A DNA stretch of 38,157 bases, taken from Chromatiaceae bacterium (GTDB lineage: Bacteria; Pseudomonadota; Gammaproteobacteria; Chromatiales; Chromatiaceae). Under the pieces are notes generated by a model, which saw only the letters and a program-made list of their open reading frames with translations, was not told the DNA's origin and did no database searches. A program made the translations under genes and the position numbers. Below are positions 7,260 to 16,670 of the stretch, piece after piece. Positions within the stretch are counted from its first letter, which is position 1, and each line of letters starts with the position of its first letter. The stretch spans positions 1-38,157 of the forward strand of contig JAJDOL010000059.1 in the NCBI GenBank assembly GCA_022340195.1, in the 5' to 3' direction.

Positions 7260-8960
7260 GTGCACGTGGAGGAAGACGCAAGAGCAATCGGGTTCGGTTT
7301 CTTGGTGTCTCAGGTGACTCCGCATAAGGCCGTTCTAACGCTCGGCCTTTGCCTGTTACTGGGGCAGGCGGCTGCGTCCCTGGTTATTCCGCGTTTAGCC
7401 GGACAATTTACAGACGGCATTCTGGCGGGAGCGGCAATCGGGAATATCCTCCTTGCTTGGCTGGGGGTTGTGGCCCTTCAGAGCGGTTTGACATTCGCTA
7501 GCAGTTACCTGTTGGGGCGTGCTGGGGTCGAAATCATCGCGCGTCTCAGCGAACGTCTTTACGATCATCTCCAAGCGATTCCGCTGGCCTGGTTTCACGA
7601 GCGCAAACGCGGCGAGGTGTTGGCTCTCCTGACCAACGATGTGCAGCGTATCAGTACTTTTGTCACTGGTACTCTGGTTCGCCTGCTACCGCAGCTGGTT
7701 ACCTTTTTCGGCGCTTTGCTCCTGATCTACTTTGTCGACGCGGGAATCGCGTTCGTGATGCTGATCGGGCTACCCCTTTTTTTTCTTCTATTGAAGCTAG
7801 CGACGCGCAGCCTGAGGCCCTTGACGGATCAGCTGATGCGTTCTCAAGCTGGGCAAGTGGCAATCGCGGAGCAGAACCTCGGTCTACTACCCGTCATCAA
7901 GTCCTTTGTGCGAGAAGATCTTGAATCGGAGCGGTTTCGCAACACGACAAGGCGCGTTTTGAATCTACAGAAACGGTATCTCCTGATCGTCCAGCTGTTG
8001 TCTCCCGTTACGCGTATTGTATTAACTGCAGCGCTAGTCGTAGTTCTGTGGCTCGCGAGCGGCAAACTAATCGCGGGCGACATGGAGACGGGAGATCTTG
8101 TGAGCCTGCTTCTCTATGGATCTCTCATGTCAGTCCCGCTTGCCAGCCTGACGAATATCTATGGTGAGGTCCAGAGCGTGCGCGGGGCAGGGACAAGGCT
8201 TCTAGAGGTGTTCGCGGAACAGCCGGAGCCCTATGAGGGGGGTAAGCCGGAATTGCCGCCAGTGCGGGGGGAAATCCGCATCGAAGGGCTTCATTTTCGT
8301 TATCCGAGGAGAGCCGAGGTCCTTACCGATTTGCATTTGAGGGTAGATGCCGGCGAAACGGTCGCATTCACCGGACCCAACGGCGCGGGCAAGAGCACCC
8401 TGGCGCACCTATTGCTTCGACTGATTGATCCGCAACGCGGGCGGATCTACATCGACGAAACCGATATCGCCGAAGTGGATCTTCTTAGCTTGCGTCGTCA
8501 AATCGGCCTCGTCGACCAAAACACTCTCTTATTCAACGGCACAGTGGCCGAGAATATCGCGTACGGACGGTTCGAGGCGTCGCCGCAAGAGGTCGAAGGA
8601 GCCGCCAAGGCAGCACACGCACACGACTTCATCGAGCGCTTGCCTCGAGGCTACGACACCCTTATCGGTGATCAAGGCATCAAGCTGTCCGGTGGACAGA
8701 AACAGCGCGTCGCCCTTGCTCGCGCATTGCTCAAGGATCCGGCTATTCTGATCCTGGACGAAGCGACGTCCATGTTCGATCCCGAGGGCGAGCGAGGCTT
8801 TATTCGCGAATGCCGCGATCTGTTGCACTCTCGCACCGTACTCATGATTACCCACCGACCTGAAAGCTTGAAGCTAGCCCAGCGGATATTTCGATTGGAC
8901 GGGGGAAAGCTCAGAGAGGTCGAGGCGCATGCGCAACCCACGGCACTCCGTACGACCTAG
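7260..8960 (+). CDS. ABC exporter, fused permease-ATPase half-transporter (MsbA/LmrA-like)
   Basis: This is a 566-residue half-transporter that would act as a homodimer in the inner membrane. The start is GTG at 7260. About six transmembrane helices lie in residues 20-310, with the coupling-region sequences HLQAIPLAWFHERKRGEVL (about 103-121) and LTNDVQRIS following. The nucleotide-binding domain has Walker A GPNGAGKST, Q-loop LVDQNTLLFNG, signature LSGGQKQRVALARAL, Walker B ILILDEAT and H-loop MITHR. All catalytic residues look intact. The substrate is unknown; lipid, peptide or drug export are the usual roles of this subclass. It is monocistronic; neighbours give no hint. Codon use seems slightly less GC-rich than flanking genes, a visual impression only. 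Confidence 0.9.
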   Translation: MHVEEDARAIGFGFLVSQVTPHKAVLTLGLCLLLGQAAASLVIPRLAGQFTDGILAGAAIGNILLAWLGVVALQSGLTFASSYLLGRAGVEIIARLSERLYDHLQAIPLAWFHERKRGEVLALLTNDVQRISTFVTGTLVRLLPQLVTFFGALLLIYFVDAGIAFVMLIGLPLFFLLLKLATRSLRPLTDQLMRSQAGQVAIAEQNLGLLPVIKSFVREDLESERFRNTTRRVLNLQKRYLLIVQLLSPVTRIVLTAALVVVLWLASGKLIAGDMETGDLVSLLLYGSLMSVPLASLTNIYGEVQSVRGAGTRLLEVFAEQPEPYEGGKPELPPVRGEIRIEGLHFRYPRRAEVLTDLHLRVDAGETVAFTGPNGAGKSTLAHLLLRLIDPQRGRIYIDETDIAEVDLLSLRRQIGLVDQNTLLFNGTVAENIAYGRFEASPQEVEGAAKAAHAHDFIERLPRGYDTLIGDQGIKLSGGQKQRVALARALLKDPAILILDEATSMFDPEGERGFIRECRDLLHSRTVLMITHRPESLKLAQRIFRLDGGKLREVEAHAQPTALRTT

Positions 8961-9120
8961 ACGCGGCGCGCTTGTTACCGGACGATGGGTCGGATTGGAT
9001 GTTACTCGAGTCGATCGAGAAGGAGCCCGAGCCTATGCCCCACCTGCACTGGGGAAGACGGAATGGAATCAGGGTTACAATAGCTGCGTCAGAAATACTG
9101 GTACAACGGGAGACACAGAT

Positions 9121-9381
9121 ATGCGTTTTAATCCTTGCCAAGGAAAGGACAATTGCACTGAAGGCGGTAGCCATTGCCAGGGCTGTGGCCGCAGCCACGG
9201 CGAGATAGCCCGCACGCGCGAGCTGATCGGCATGGTGGCGTGCTTTGCCGACGAGATGGGATACGAGAACTACCAGGATTTCACGGCATTCGTAGGGGAC
9301 AAAGCCGCGAAGAAGATAAGCTTCGGGCGAGAGCAAGCCCGGGCGGGCGGACTGGGGATTCCGATCGGGACCATCCGTTGA
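9121..9381 (+). CDS. Small Cys-rich protein, DUF1289-like
   Basis: This 86-residue protein starts at ATG 9121 with GGGAGA eight bases upstream; longer in-frame starts overlap the ABC gene and are unlikely. Five cysteines are present, four of them clustered in the first 30 residues as NPCQGKDNCTEGGSHCQGCGR. This resembles the CxxxCxxxxxxxCxGCGR-type metal-binding pattern of DUF1289 proteins, followed by a helix (HGEIARTRELIGMVACFADE). The rest, YENYQDFTAFVGDKAAKKI, is not part of that family as I know it. It may bind zinc or an iron-sulfur cluster. TACAAT at 9076-9081 is a possible -10 element, so it probably has its own promoter. Function unknown. Confidence 0.65.
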   Translation: MRFNPCQGKDNCTEGGSHCQGCGRSHGEIARTRELIGMVACFADEMGYENYQDFTAFVGDKAAKKISFGREQARAGGLGIPIGTIR

Positions 9382-9414
9382 CAGGCGACGCTCCTTGCTG
9401 TCGTTTCATGTCCC

Positions 9415-9933
9415 TTACCTCGATTTGCGCGGCGCCGTTCCGGTCCAACGCTTGAATGCGCGGGAGAAGGAGCTGGGGTCGGCGAAACCCAGGACGTAGG
9501 AAATCTCCAACAGGCTCATCCGGCGCTCGCTCAGGTACGCCAACGCAAGCTCTCGTCGGGTGTCCTCCAAGAGTCTGCTGAAGCTCGTATTCAACTCCTT
9601 GAGCCTGCGCTGAAGCGTCCTCTCGCCCATGTGCAGCGCCGCGGCGACATTCTCAGGAGAAAGATTGCCGGTCGGCAGATCATCGATGATCCGCGCGCGG
9701 ACTCTCGCCACGATATCGTCGCGATTCAGGTGGGCCAGGCAGTCATTCAGCACCTGATCGTGCATCCGCGCCAAGACAGCGTTTGCTCCGGAAAGGTTTT
9801 TTTCCACCGCATGGGCGGGCAGGATGACATTGTTCTCGGGCGCACCGAAGCTCACGGGGCACCGGAACTAGGCGAAATAACGCCCTTTGCAGGACGGCGG
9901 GTCGCGCCGTAGGTTGATCTCGACGGAATCCAT
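9415..9933 (-). pseudogene. AraC-family regulator, 5'-truncated with in-frame stop
   Basis: The intact part is the C-terminal two-HTH AraC/XylS domain: NLSPENVAAALHMGERTLQR, then LAYLSERRMSLLEISYVLGF and DPSSFSRAFKRWTG. The preceding CPVSFGAPENNVILP is the end of the N-terminal ligand domain of the OruR-type subfamily, in which proteins are about 330-350 residues. In the same frame an amber codon at 9868-9870 interrupts it; upstream, VEINLRRDPPSCKGRYFA still resembles the family, back to an ATG at 9933. The first 150 or so residues are missing. A GTG at 9855 could give a 146-residue product, but it lacks the sensor domain. AGGAAAG and a TATACT-like -10 precede the ATG, so a 21-residue peptide could also be made. 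Confidence 0.7.
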
Positions 9934-10052
9934 CGTTCTGGTTTCTTTCCTTGTCGTGGAAAGTATAGCGATTGTCGCAGAGAGGCAAGAGCGGACCGCC
10001 GGCAAGACTTAGGGTACTAGACGTGGCAGGCCATGCAGCTGGGAGGTTTCTG

Positions 10053-10238
10053 TTGAGCAACAGCGACGACAAAGCCGAGCAGGAGGTGCGCTTCTGGCGC
10101 CGCTACATCCGCTGGTGGGAAGAGCATCACGGAACGCCTGCCCCTGCGCGCATGTACGAGGCCCTGGCGTACGCGGAGCGACGCGCCGGAAGCCTTACAC
10201 GGCATGCAGGCTACACGGACCGAACGACCATTCATTAG
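10053..10238 (+). CDS. Small hypothetical protein (Trp/Arg-rich helical)
   Basis: This 61-residue frame starts with TTG at 10053, chosen because GGGAGG lies seven bases upstream; the frame stays open upstream to a GTG at 9972, which lacks such a site. Residues 7-30 form an amphipathic helix rich in Trp, Arg and Glu (EVRFWRRYIRWWEEHH), followed by APARMYEALAYAERRAG. The composition looks like a real small protein rather than noise, but I do not recognise a family. It lies inside a stretch of decayed genes, so it may itself be a shortened remnant. Confidence 0.5.
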   Translation: MSNSDDKAEQEVRFWRRYIRWWEEHHGTPAPARMYEALAYAERRAGSLTRHAGYTDRTTIH

Positions 10239-10297
10239 GGCGTCACGTATCGGCTCCGTGTGACCGCGCCGCGCACTTCACCCGAAGTTTTTCATAG

Positions 10298-10486
10298 GTT
10301 GGAAGCGAAGATGAAAAACAAGCGCTTTATGCCAAGCCAGTCACCCGTTACCTGAACCGAATCGTCACGGATGCGTGGCGCCACTCCTTGAGCGGAGAAC
10401 CCATCGAGCCCATTCGCCGTTACCAACGGGAATTCGCCTCGGGGTTGCTGGCTCTGCGCGCGCATTGGGAAGGCGACGATCAATAA
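10298..10486 (+). pseudogene. Start-less coding remnant, unknown protein
   Basis: An open frame of 62 codons ends at TAA 10484-10486 and reads VTRYLNRIVTDAWRHSLSG, then IEPIRRYQREFASGLLAL. The composition is convincingly protein-like. The frame has no ATG or GTG near its beginning; it opens just after a TAG at 10295-10297, and the first TTG is at codon 31. A good ribosome site and ATG at 10311 exist, but in another frame that closes after 14 codons, so a frameshift after that start would explain it. I do not recognise the family. It abuts the TVP38 remnant on the other strand. Confidence 0.45.
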
Positions 10487-10489
10487 ACG

Positions 10490-10705
10490 TAGCAATCGGC
10501 GCACCCGCTCGCCGAAGCGAGACTGTACCCAATCCCGAAACAAAAAACGCGCGGCCAAAAATGCCGCCGTGGCGCCGATGCTGGATGCAACACAAGCGAG
10601 CAAAGATCCCCACCAGAGGCCGACGAATAAGGCGCCACCAATCAGAGTCATCACCAGGGCGCCGGGCAGTGACAAGGCCATCACAGCGACATAGGTGAGG
10701 AGGTG
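10490..10705 (-). pseudogene. TVP38/TMEM64-family membrane protein fragment
   Basis: The frame LLTYVAVMALSLPGA, LVMTLIGGALF, GATAAFLAARFLFRDWV and RFGERVRR is unmistakably the conserved core of TVP38/TMEM64 (SNARE-associated Golgi-type) proteins, which are about 220-240 residues. Only about 70 residues remain. The N-terminal helix is missing before 10705, and after the RFGERVRR segment (near 10497) the sequence leaves the family and reads into the antisense of the neighbouring remnant. There is thus a deletion junction near 10490. The open frame runs to 10292, but the extra sequence is unrelated. Confidence 0.7.
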
Positions 10706-10952
10706 CGTTCTTCTAAACCGCTACCGTACGGGACATGATTCGACATTTCCGCGTCGTCTGGAGCGCCGAGAAAGGGACCAGCCGTTATCTGCACAAGCTG
10801 TTTCCCAGGGGGTGGCCCGCAGAAGCAGGGTAACCGACTGGCGGGTCTGCTGCGCACCAAGGGCGAGCACTGAAGTGGGCTGTGCGCAAGACCACCTTGG
10901 CGCGCATACGCTCGTTGGCCGCCGATGCATTGCGGTGCGAAATCGCAATCTG

Positions 10953-11449
10953 TCATAACCGTTGCAGTGGGAAGACCCGACCGGCGTCGATAAGGGGTTT
11001 GGCCATGCGTATCGGCAGAAAACAGGACCCGCCGTTGGCCAGGATCAGCTGTACTCCGAGCCAACCGATGTTGACCACCTGCGGCGATCGCTCCAGATCC
11101 GGATAGCTCTCCTGGTGGCAGGCGTAGAAACCAGGACCCCAATCGACGTAGACATAGTCTTCGCCTGGCCACCGAGTGTCACACCTCGTGCTGATCAGAA
11201 CCAAGATTTCGTCGAACAGGTGCTCCACGACCAGACCGGGGGCGTGGCTAGGGGTGTACATGAGGCCGATGTCCAGCGTGCCCTCGATCAGGCGGCGCAT
11301 CAGATCCTCCTCGAAGCCGATCTCGCTGTATACCGATACGTCAGGGGCGTTTTGCCGCATCCAGCCGACCCAGCGCGGCAGAAAGCCCTCCCAGAGAAGC
11401 TCCCGTGAGCGGAGATCGCAAGAAATGTTCGAGCCTGCGCGATGTCCAT
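10953..11449 (-). pseudogene. LysR-type regulator with internal deletion and truncated C-terminus
   Basis: From an ATG at 11449 the frame reads MDIAQARTFLAISAHGSF, the classical start of a LysR-type HTH domain. About 18 codons in (near 11380-11396) the reading shifts by one frame into LWEGFLPRWVGWMR, which is the start of the effector-binding domain. That domain continues through APDVSVYSEIGFEEDLMRRL and LDIGLMYTP. About 70-75 residues, including the HTH recognition helix and the linker helix, are missing at the junction GAGCTTCTCTGGGAG. The C-terminus also ends early, after GRVFPLQRL, about 40 residues short. A regulator without its DNA-binding helix cannot work as such, so this is a clear pseudogene. 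Confidence 0.8.
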
Positions 11450-11716
11450 GCTGCACCAAGAGAACTGCAATTTGCCGAGCTCCAGGGTAACTGGAGCGCC
11501 TCGCCAACGGTAGCGCTCCGATTTCGCAAACAGCGCCCGGTTTGGACGCTCGTTTCGGAACAGGGGCTCGCCACCGGAGAGCTCGTCCGCACCATTATCC
11601 GGAACCGTGCACCGAGCCGTCCGTCGGCGAGGAGCTATTCATGAGCACTATCTGGCATCAGCAGGTTGACGAAAAATATGGTTGGACACAACGAGGCGAA
11701 GACGACACAGCGATCC

Positions 11717-12568
11717 ATGTTCGAACCTCTGAAAAAGCTCGCGCTGGACTATCTGGTCGCCGATACGCCGCCTCTGACACCGGGTGCGCGGTGGCAGTCG
11801 TTCGTTGGGGCTCTGCTGGGCTTGTTGCTGGCCGGCATCATTGTGTATCTCGCGCCGGACGGCGGCGTGCGGTTCCTGCCGCCCATGGGCGCCTCGGCCA
11901 TTATCCTGTTCGCGTTGCCACACAGCCCGTTGGCGCAGCCCTGGTCGGTGCTCGGCGGCTGCCTGGCGGCCTCTGTCTCGGCGTTGCTCGCCGCGGCCCT
12001 GCCGGTGCATACCCCGAAATGCCGTGGCCTTGCGGTAGCGGCGACCCTCTGGCTGATGATCCGCTTCAGGTGCCTGCATCCACCGGGCGGCGCGCTTACC
12101 ATGCTGATCGCCATCGAGGGAGCACGGCCGCCGTTGGAAGCCCTGCAGCTGATCGGGGTCGTGGTTGCCAATGTCTTCGCCATGCTGCTTGCCGCCTGGA
12201 CGGTGAACAACTTCTTGCTCCGCTGGCGCTACCCGCAGTGCCGCAGCGAATCGACACCCAGTCTTCTCCATGGCACCGCGGACCTGGCCCCTACGGAGCG
12301 CACCGGTCTCGCTCACGACGACCTCGATCATGCCGTTCAGGCGGTGGGCACCTTCGTCGACATTCAGGAGCACGAGCTCGTGCAGATCTACAACCTGGCC
12401 GTGGACCGCGGTACCCGCGTTGCTCGCTCAATCGAAAGACCAGCTAGGTTTGTGGGAAAACCGTTCGGGCCGGCGCCGCCCGCTCGAGCAGTGCGAGCCG
12501 CTGACGGAGGATCACCGTGTCCACCTGCTTGCCCTCCAAGCCGTCGAGCAGCTCTCTGCCTTGGGTGA
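11717..12568 (+). pseudogene. HPP-family membrane protein, probably truncated before its CBS domains
   Basis: The frame from ATG 11717 begins MFEPLKKLALDYL and carries the four-helix HPP domain. It shows FLPPMGASAIILFALPHSP, LAQPWSVLGG and the name-giving RCLHPPGGAL, with the last helix ending at NNFLLRWRYP. ERTGLAHDDLDHAV and a linker helix follow, which in longer relatives lead into two CBS domains. Here the similarity stops near 12400, and the frame runs on as Arg/Pro-rich sequence into the antisense of the next gene. HPP proteins can transport nitrite or have unknown transport roles; this copy has its membrane part intact, so residual function is possible. An ATG at 11678 is an alternative start; neither has a strong ribosome site. 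Confidence 0.6.
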
Positions 12569-13133
12569 CGAGCAGGGCCAGCTGATCCGCGTCGAATATG
12601 TCCAACGTCGCTTCCAGCTCCCTCTCGCCGGCGCTTAGCAGGGCTGGCACCAGCTCGTCCGGACCGATAGGCGATTCCGGATGCAGGATGTCGGCGACCA
12701 GTGGCTGATCAAGCAGCCGCAAGTGGACGGCTCGCGCCTGCTCCTCCTGGCGCAGCTCGCGGCGAGCCACCGGATCCTCATCGGCAGCTGACCGAACCGC
12801 CTTCATTATCAGATCTATGAGCTTGGCGAGTGCTTCCTTCTCACGGTCATGGTCTTCCGCTAATCCACAGGCCTGCTCGTAGAGCTTCTCCAGCTCCTCC
12901 TTGAGAGCAAGCACCACATCGCTACCCGCATTCGGCTGCAGACCCACTGCCGTTTGTACCTGTATGCGGAAGGCGCGGCTAAAGGACTCCATCTCCTCCT
13001 GATCGGCCCTCTGGGCGGCAAGGAGGGTCTGCGACTCCACCTCGACCGGTGGCCATGCGAACAGGGGATTGCGGTGGCGGCGGTGCAGGTGACGTTCACG
13101 CCGACCGGGTTTACTAGAGAAAGCGAGCTCCAT
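12444..13133 (-). CDS. Hypothetical helical protein
   Basis: This 229-residue protein starts at ATG 13133 with GAGG ten bases upstream; an ATG six codons earlier is also possible. The first 30 residues are basic (KPGRRERHLHRRHR), followed by FAWPPVEVESQTLL. The rest is strongly helical and acidic, with likely coiled-coil stretches LALKEELEKLYEQACGLA and EDHDREKEALAKLIDLI, and a second helical part rich in Leu and Glu. There is no signal peptide or membrane segment. I do not recognise the family. It lies 21 bases after the dehydrogenase-like gene and probably shares its transcript. Its 3' end overlaps the spurious extension of the HPP remnant. Confidence 0.65.
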   Translation of the reverse strand: MELAFSSKPGRRERHLHRRHRNPLFAWPPVEVESQTLLAAQRADQEEMESFSRAFRIQVQTAVGLQPNAGSDVVLALKEELEKLYEQACGLAEDHDREKEALAKLIDLIMKAVRSAADEDPVARRELRQEEQARAVHLRLLDQPLVADILHPESPIGPDELVPALLSAGERELEATLDIFDADQLALLVTQGRELLDGLEGKQVDTVILRQRLALLERAAPARTVFPQT

Positions 13134-13154
13134 GGCGGCTGTACCTCGCATCCC

Positions 13155-14015
13155 TTATTTGGGCACCAAGGCCTCGAAGACGGCGGAATAATCTTGCTCC
13201 GCATAGCCTTGATCGAGCGCGCGGATACAAGCGGCTTCGATCGTCGTTATCGGCGCCGTATCCATACCCGTCCCCTCCACCACGCTGCGGAAAAGACGCA
13301 CATCCTTGAGCAGGTGCTTCAGGGGAAAATTGGCTTTGCCGTACTCGTGGGACAGATACTTGTCGAGCTTCTTGTCGAATGTGGGGGCATAAAGTGCACT
13401 GCCACGCAAGAGGTCCATGAACTGCCCGACCTCGATACCCTCGGCGCGGACCAGCCCCAGGCTGAGGGAAAAGCTACAGGTAAGCCCCGCGATGAGCTGA
13501 TTCATAGCCAGCTTCAAGGCCGCGCCCTGGCCGACCTGGCCAATGAGCCGAGGATCCTGACCGAGGGCACTCAGAACCGGCAGACAGCGCTCGAACAATG
13601 CCTGCTCACCACCCCCCATCAGGATAAGCCGACCGCCCCGTACCTCAGACAGGCTGCCCAACACGGGGACCTCCAGATACTCGCCGCCGTCGGCTTCGAC
13701 ACGCGTTGCCAGGTCCCGGCTCTGAGCAGGTGCGATGGTGCCCATCTGAAGAACAGTACGATCCTTGATGGCACCCGCGGTCCCGACCGTGAACAATGTC
13801 TCGGTGATGGCCTGCGCATCGCTGAGCATTAGAATCACGAGCTGCGCACGCTCGATCGCCTCGCGCGCCGAGCCGACGGTGGCAAGTCCCTGTCCCTCGA
13901 GATCTCGCGCCTTCCGCGAGCTTCGGTTCCAGCCGACAACCTCGAATCCCTGTTCCCTGAGCCGCAGGGCAACAGCGGCCCCCATAAGACCAAGTCCCAA
14001 TACCGCGATTTTCAT
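13155..14015 (-). CDS. NAD(P)-dependent beta-hydroxyacid dehydrogenase family oxidoreductase
   Basis: This is a 286-residue enzyme of the 3-hydroxyisobutyrate / 6-phosphogluconate dehydrogenase-like family (GLYR group). The start at ATG 14015 places the Rossmann motif VLGLGLMGAAVA right at the N-terminus, as usual; the upstream in-frame start adds nine unrelated residues. The family substrate motif appears as LEVPVLGS, the catalytic lysine as GAALKLAMNQLIAG, and the C-terminal helical domain closes with DYSAVFEAL. WNRSS after the second strand (Asn-Arg-Ser) favours NADPH over NADH. Likely a cytoplasmic reductase of short semialdehydes such as glyoxylate or succinic semialdehyde; exact substrate unknown. 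Confidence 0.88.
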   Translation of the reverse strand: MKIAVLGLGLMGAAVALRLREQGFEVVGWNRSSRKARDLEGQGLATVGSAREAIERAQLVILMLSDAQAITETLFTVGTAGAIKDRTVLQMGTIAPAQSRDLATRVEADGGEYLEVPVLGSLSEVRGGRLILMGGGEQALFERCLPVLSALGQDPRLIGQVGQGAALKLAMNQLIAGLTCSFSLSLGLVRAEGIEVGQFMDLLRGSALYAPTFDKKLDKYLSHEYGKANFPLKHLLKDVRLFRSVVEGTGMDTAPITTIEAACIRALDQGYAEQDYSAVFEALVPK

Positions 14016-14190
14016 CTCGTTTGCCTTTGTTCCAGGAAACAACGCCTAACTGCGAATAGAGCGGATTCGACGAAAACGAGCAACAGGCTTGCAAGGCGCA
14101 GCGACCGCCGGACCTGGGACAAGGAGAGCTTCCAAGGTGCTCCTGAATCCTAAAAACCCTGTCAGTCGTATGCCACTCGCACCCCCGAGA

Positions 14191-15018
14191 TTACGAGCTT
14201 ACCCGCTTGCCTTGCAGCAGAGCGATGACGGGTGCCGTCGAGGGTCGGACCCCCCGCCACAAGAAAAAGGACTCCGCGGCTTGCTCTACCAACATGCCGA
14301 GACCGTCCAATGCACGGCCGGCCCCATACTCGTGTCCCCAGCGCATGAAGGGCGTCGGCGCATCGCCGTAGAGCATGTCGTAGATCCAGCCTCCGGGTGC
14401 CAGGCAATCATCAGGGATCGCGGGCACCCCTCCGTCGAGGCCCGCGGACGTCGCGTTGATGATGAGATCGAACCGCCGTCCCGCCAGATCGTCCAGCCCG
14501 CAACCACTGACCCGATGCGCCGCGGTCGCCGCCGCCAAATCCAGCGCCCTGGAGGCGGTGCGGTTGCCGATTACCAGAGTGGCCAACCCCGTCTCCAGAA
14601 GGGGTCGCAGCACGCCGCGGGAGGCACCACCGGCACCGAGCAGGAGCAGCCTTTTTCCGCCGAAATCGAAGCCGTTGTTCTCGGCCAAATCGCGAACCAG
14701 CCCAACTCCGTCGGTGTTGTCACCCCTTAGACGACCGCCCGGAAGCAAAATCACGGTGTTGACGGCACCCGCACGTTCGGCTCCGGGACTTAGCTCGTCG
14801 GCCAGTTCCCAGGCCTGCTCCTTGAAGGGAACCGTGACGTTCATGCCCTGTCCCCCATCGGCGAAAAAGCGGCGCACGTCTGCGGCAAAACCGCCCTCGT
14901 CGCCCAGAATGCGCCGGTAAACCATGTCCTGTCCGGTCTCGCGAGCGAACTCGCCATGAATGAGCGGTGATTTGCTGTGCGCAATGGGATTGCCGATAAC
15001 GGCATATCGGTCGGTCAT
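14191..15018 (-). CDS. aroE: Shikimate dehydrogenase
   Basis: This 275-residue NADPH enzyme reduces 3-dehydroshikimate to shikimate in aromatic amino acid synthesis. The start is ATG 15018. Visible are GNPIAHSKSPLIH at residues 10-22 (shikimate binding), NVTVPFKEQA with the catalytic Lys, NTDGVGLVRDL with the catalytic Asp, the nucleotide loop LLGAGGASRGVL, and GNRTASRA for NADPH. The C-terminal GLGMLVEQAAESFFLWRG is also typical. Length and residues are normal. It follows hemB by 19 bases on the same strand, so the two are almost certainly cotranscribed. Confidence 0.96.
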   Translation of the reverse strand: MTDRYAVIGNPIAHSKSPLIHGEFARETGQDMVYRRILGDEGGFAADVRRFFADGGQGMNVTVPFKEQAWELADELSPGAERAGAVNTVILLPGGRLRGDNTDGVGLVRDLAENNGFDFGGKRLLLLGAGGASRGVLRPLLETGLATLVIGNRTASRALDLAAATAAHRVSGCGLDDLAGRRFDLIINATSAGLDGGVPAIPDDCLAPGGWIYDMLYGDAPTPFMRWGHEYGAGRALDGLGMLVEQAAESFFLWRGVRPSTAPVIALLQGKRVSS

Positions 15019-15037
15019 GATCCTGCGCCCGATGCAA

Positions 15038-16159
<1,122 letters not shown>

Positions 16160-16228
16160 TCAGACGTTTTCCAGTTCGAGCAAGCATTGATAGAATCACA
16201 GGTATTTCAGCAGGCACTGATATTCTTC

Positions 16229-16612
16229 ATGTTCAACGCCCTTTCTAAAAATCTACGCGTTTTCGACGTGGATCGCTCGCATTTCCAATCCGATGTCGTC
16301 GAGGCCTCGCGACAGCAACCGATCCTGGTGGACTTTTGGGCCGACTGGTGTGGCCCCTGCCATATGCTCGCACCACACCTGAACCGAGTCGTAGAAGAGT
16401 ACGATGGTTCCATCCACCTGGCCAAAGTGGAAGTGGACGAGGGAGACAACATGAAGCTCGCCGGCCACTACCGGCTACGCGGCTTCCCCACGGTCATCCT
16501 GTTCCAGGGCGGACAGGAGCGAGCGCGCTTTAGTGGCTCACGCTCGACCCATCAGGTACGTGATTGGCTCCACGCGCACCTGGACTCCGAAGCATCTACA
16601 ATCGATGCTTGA
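16229..16612 (+). CDS. Thioredoxin-like protein
   Basis: This 127-residue single-domain thioredoxin is preceded by about 15 extra N-terminal residues relative to E. coli TrxA. The active site is FWADWCGPCHML and the cis-proline loop is RGFPTVILF. No signal peptide is visible with the ATG at 16229, so it should be cytoplasmic; a TTG at 16187 would add 14 residues. It is a general disulfide reductase or a dedicated partner of an unknown protein. It is upstream of, and probably cotranscribed with, an mlaC-like gene. Confidence 0.88.
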   Translation: MFNALSKNLRVFDVDRSHFQSDVVEASRQQPILVDFWADWCGPCHMLAPHLNRVVEEYDGSIHLAKVEVDEGDNMKLAGHYRLRGFPTVILFQGGQERARFSGSRSTHQVRDWLHAHLDSEASTIDA

Positions 16613-16670
16613 ACAGCGCGATCGAGAGCTCCAGGTGCGAGTATCGAAAGCAAACGAGCTCAATTCGCCC

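Noticed and set aside
11542..12447. A 301-codon plus-strand frame overlapping the HPP gene
   Set aside because: It is another frame of the HPP coding region; the Ala/Gly/Arg-rich product has no motifs, while the overlapping frame shows the full HPP domain.
9415..12568. Possibility that the decayed stretch is an insertion sequence or prophage remnant
   Set aside because: No transposase or integrase fragments, terminal inverted repeats or attachment-site duplications were seen at its edges.
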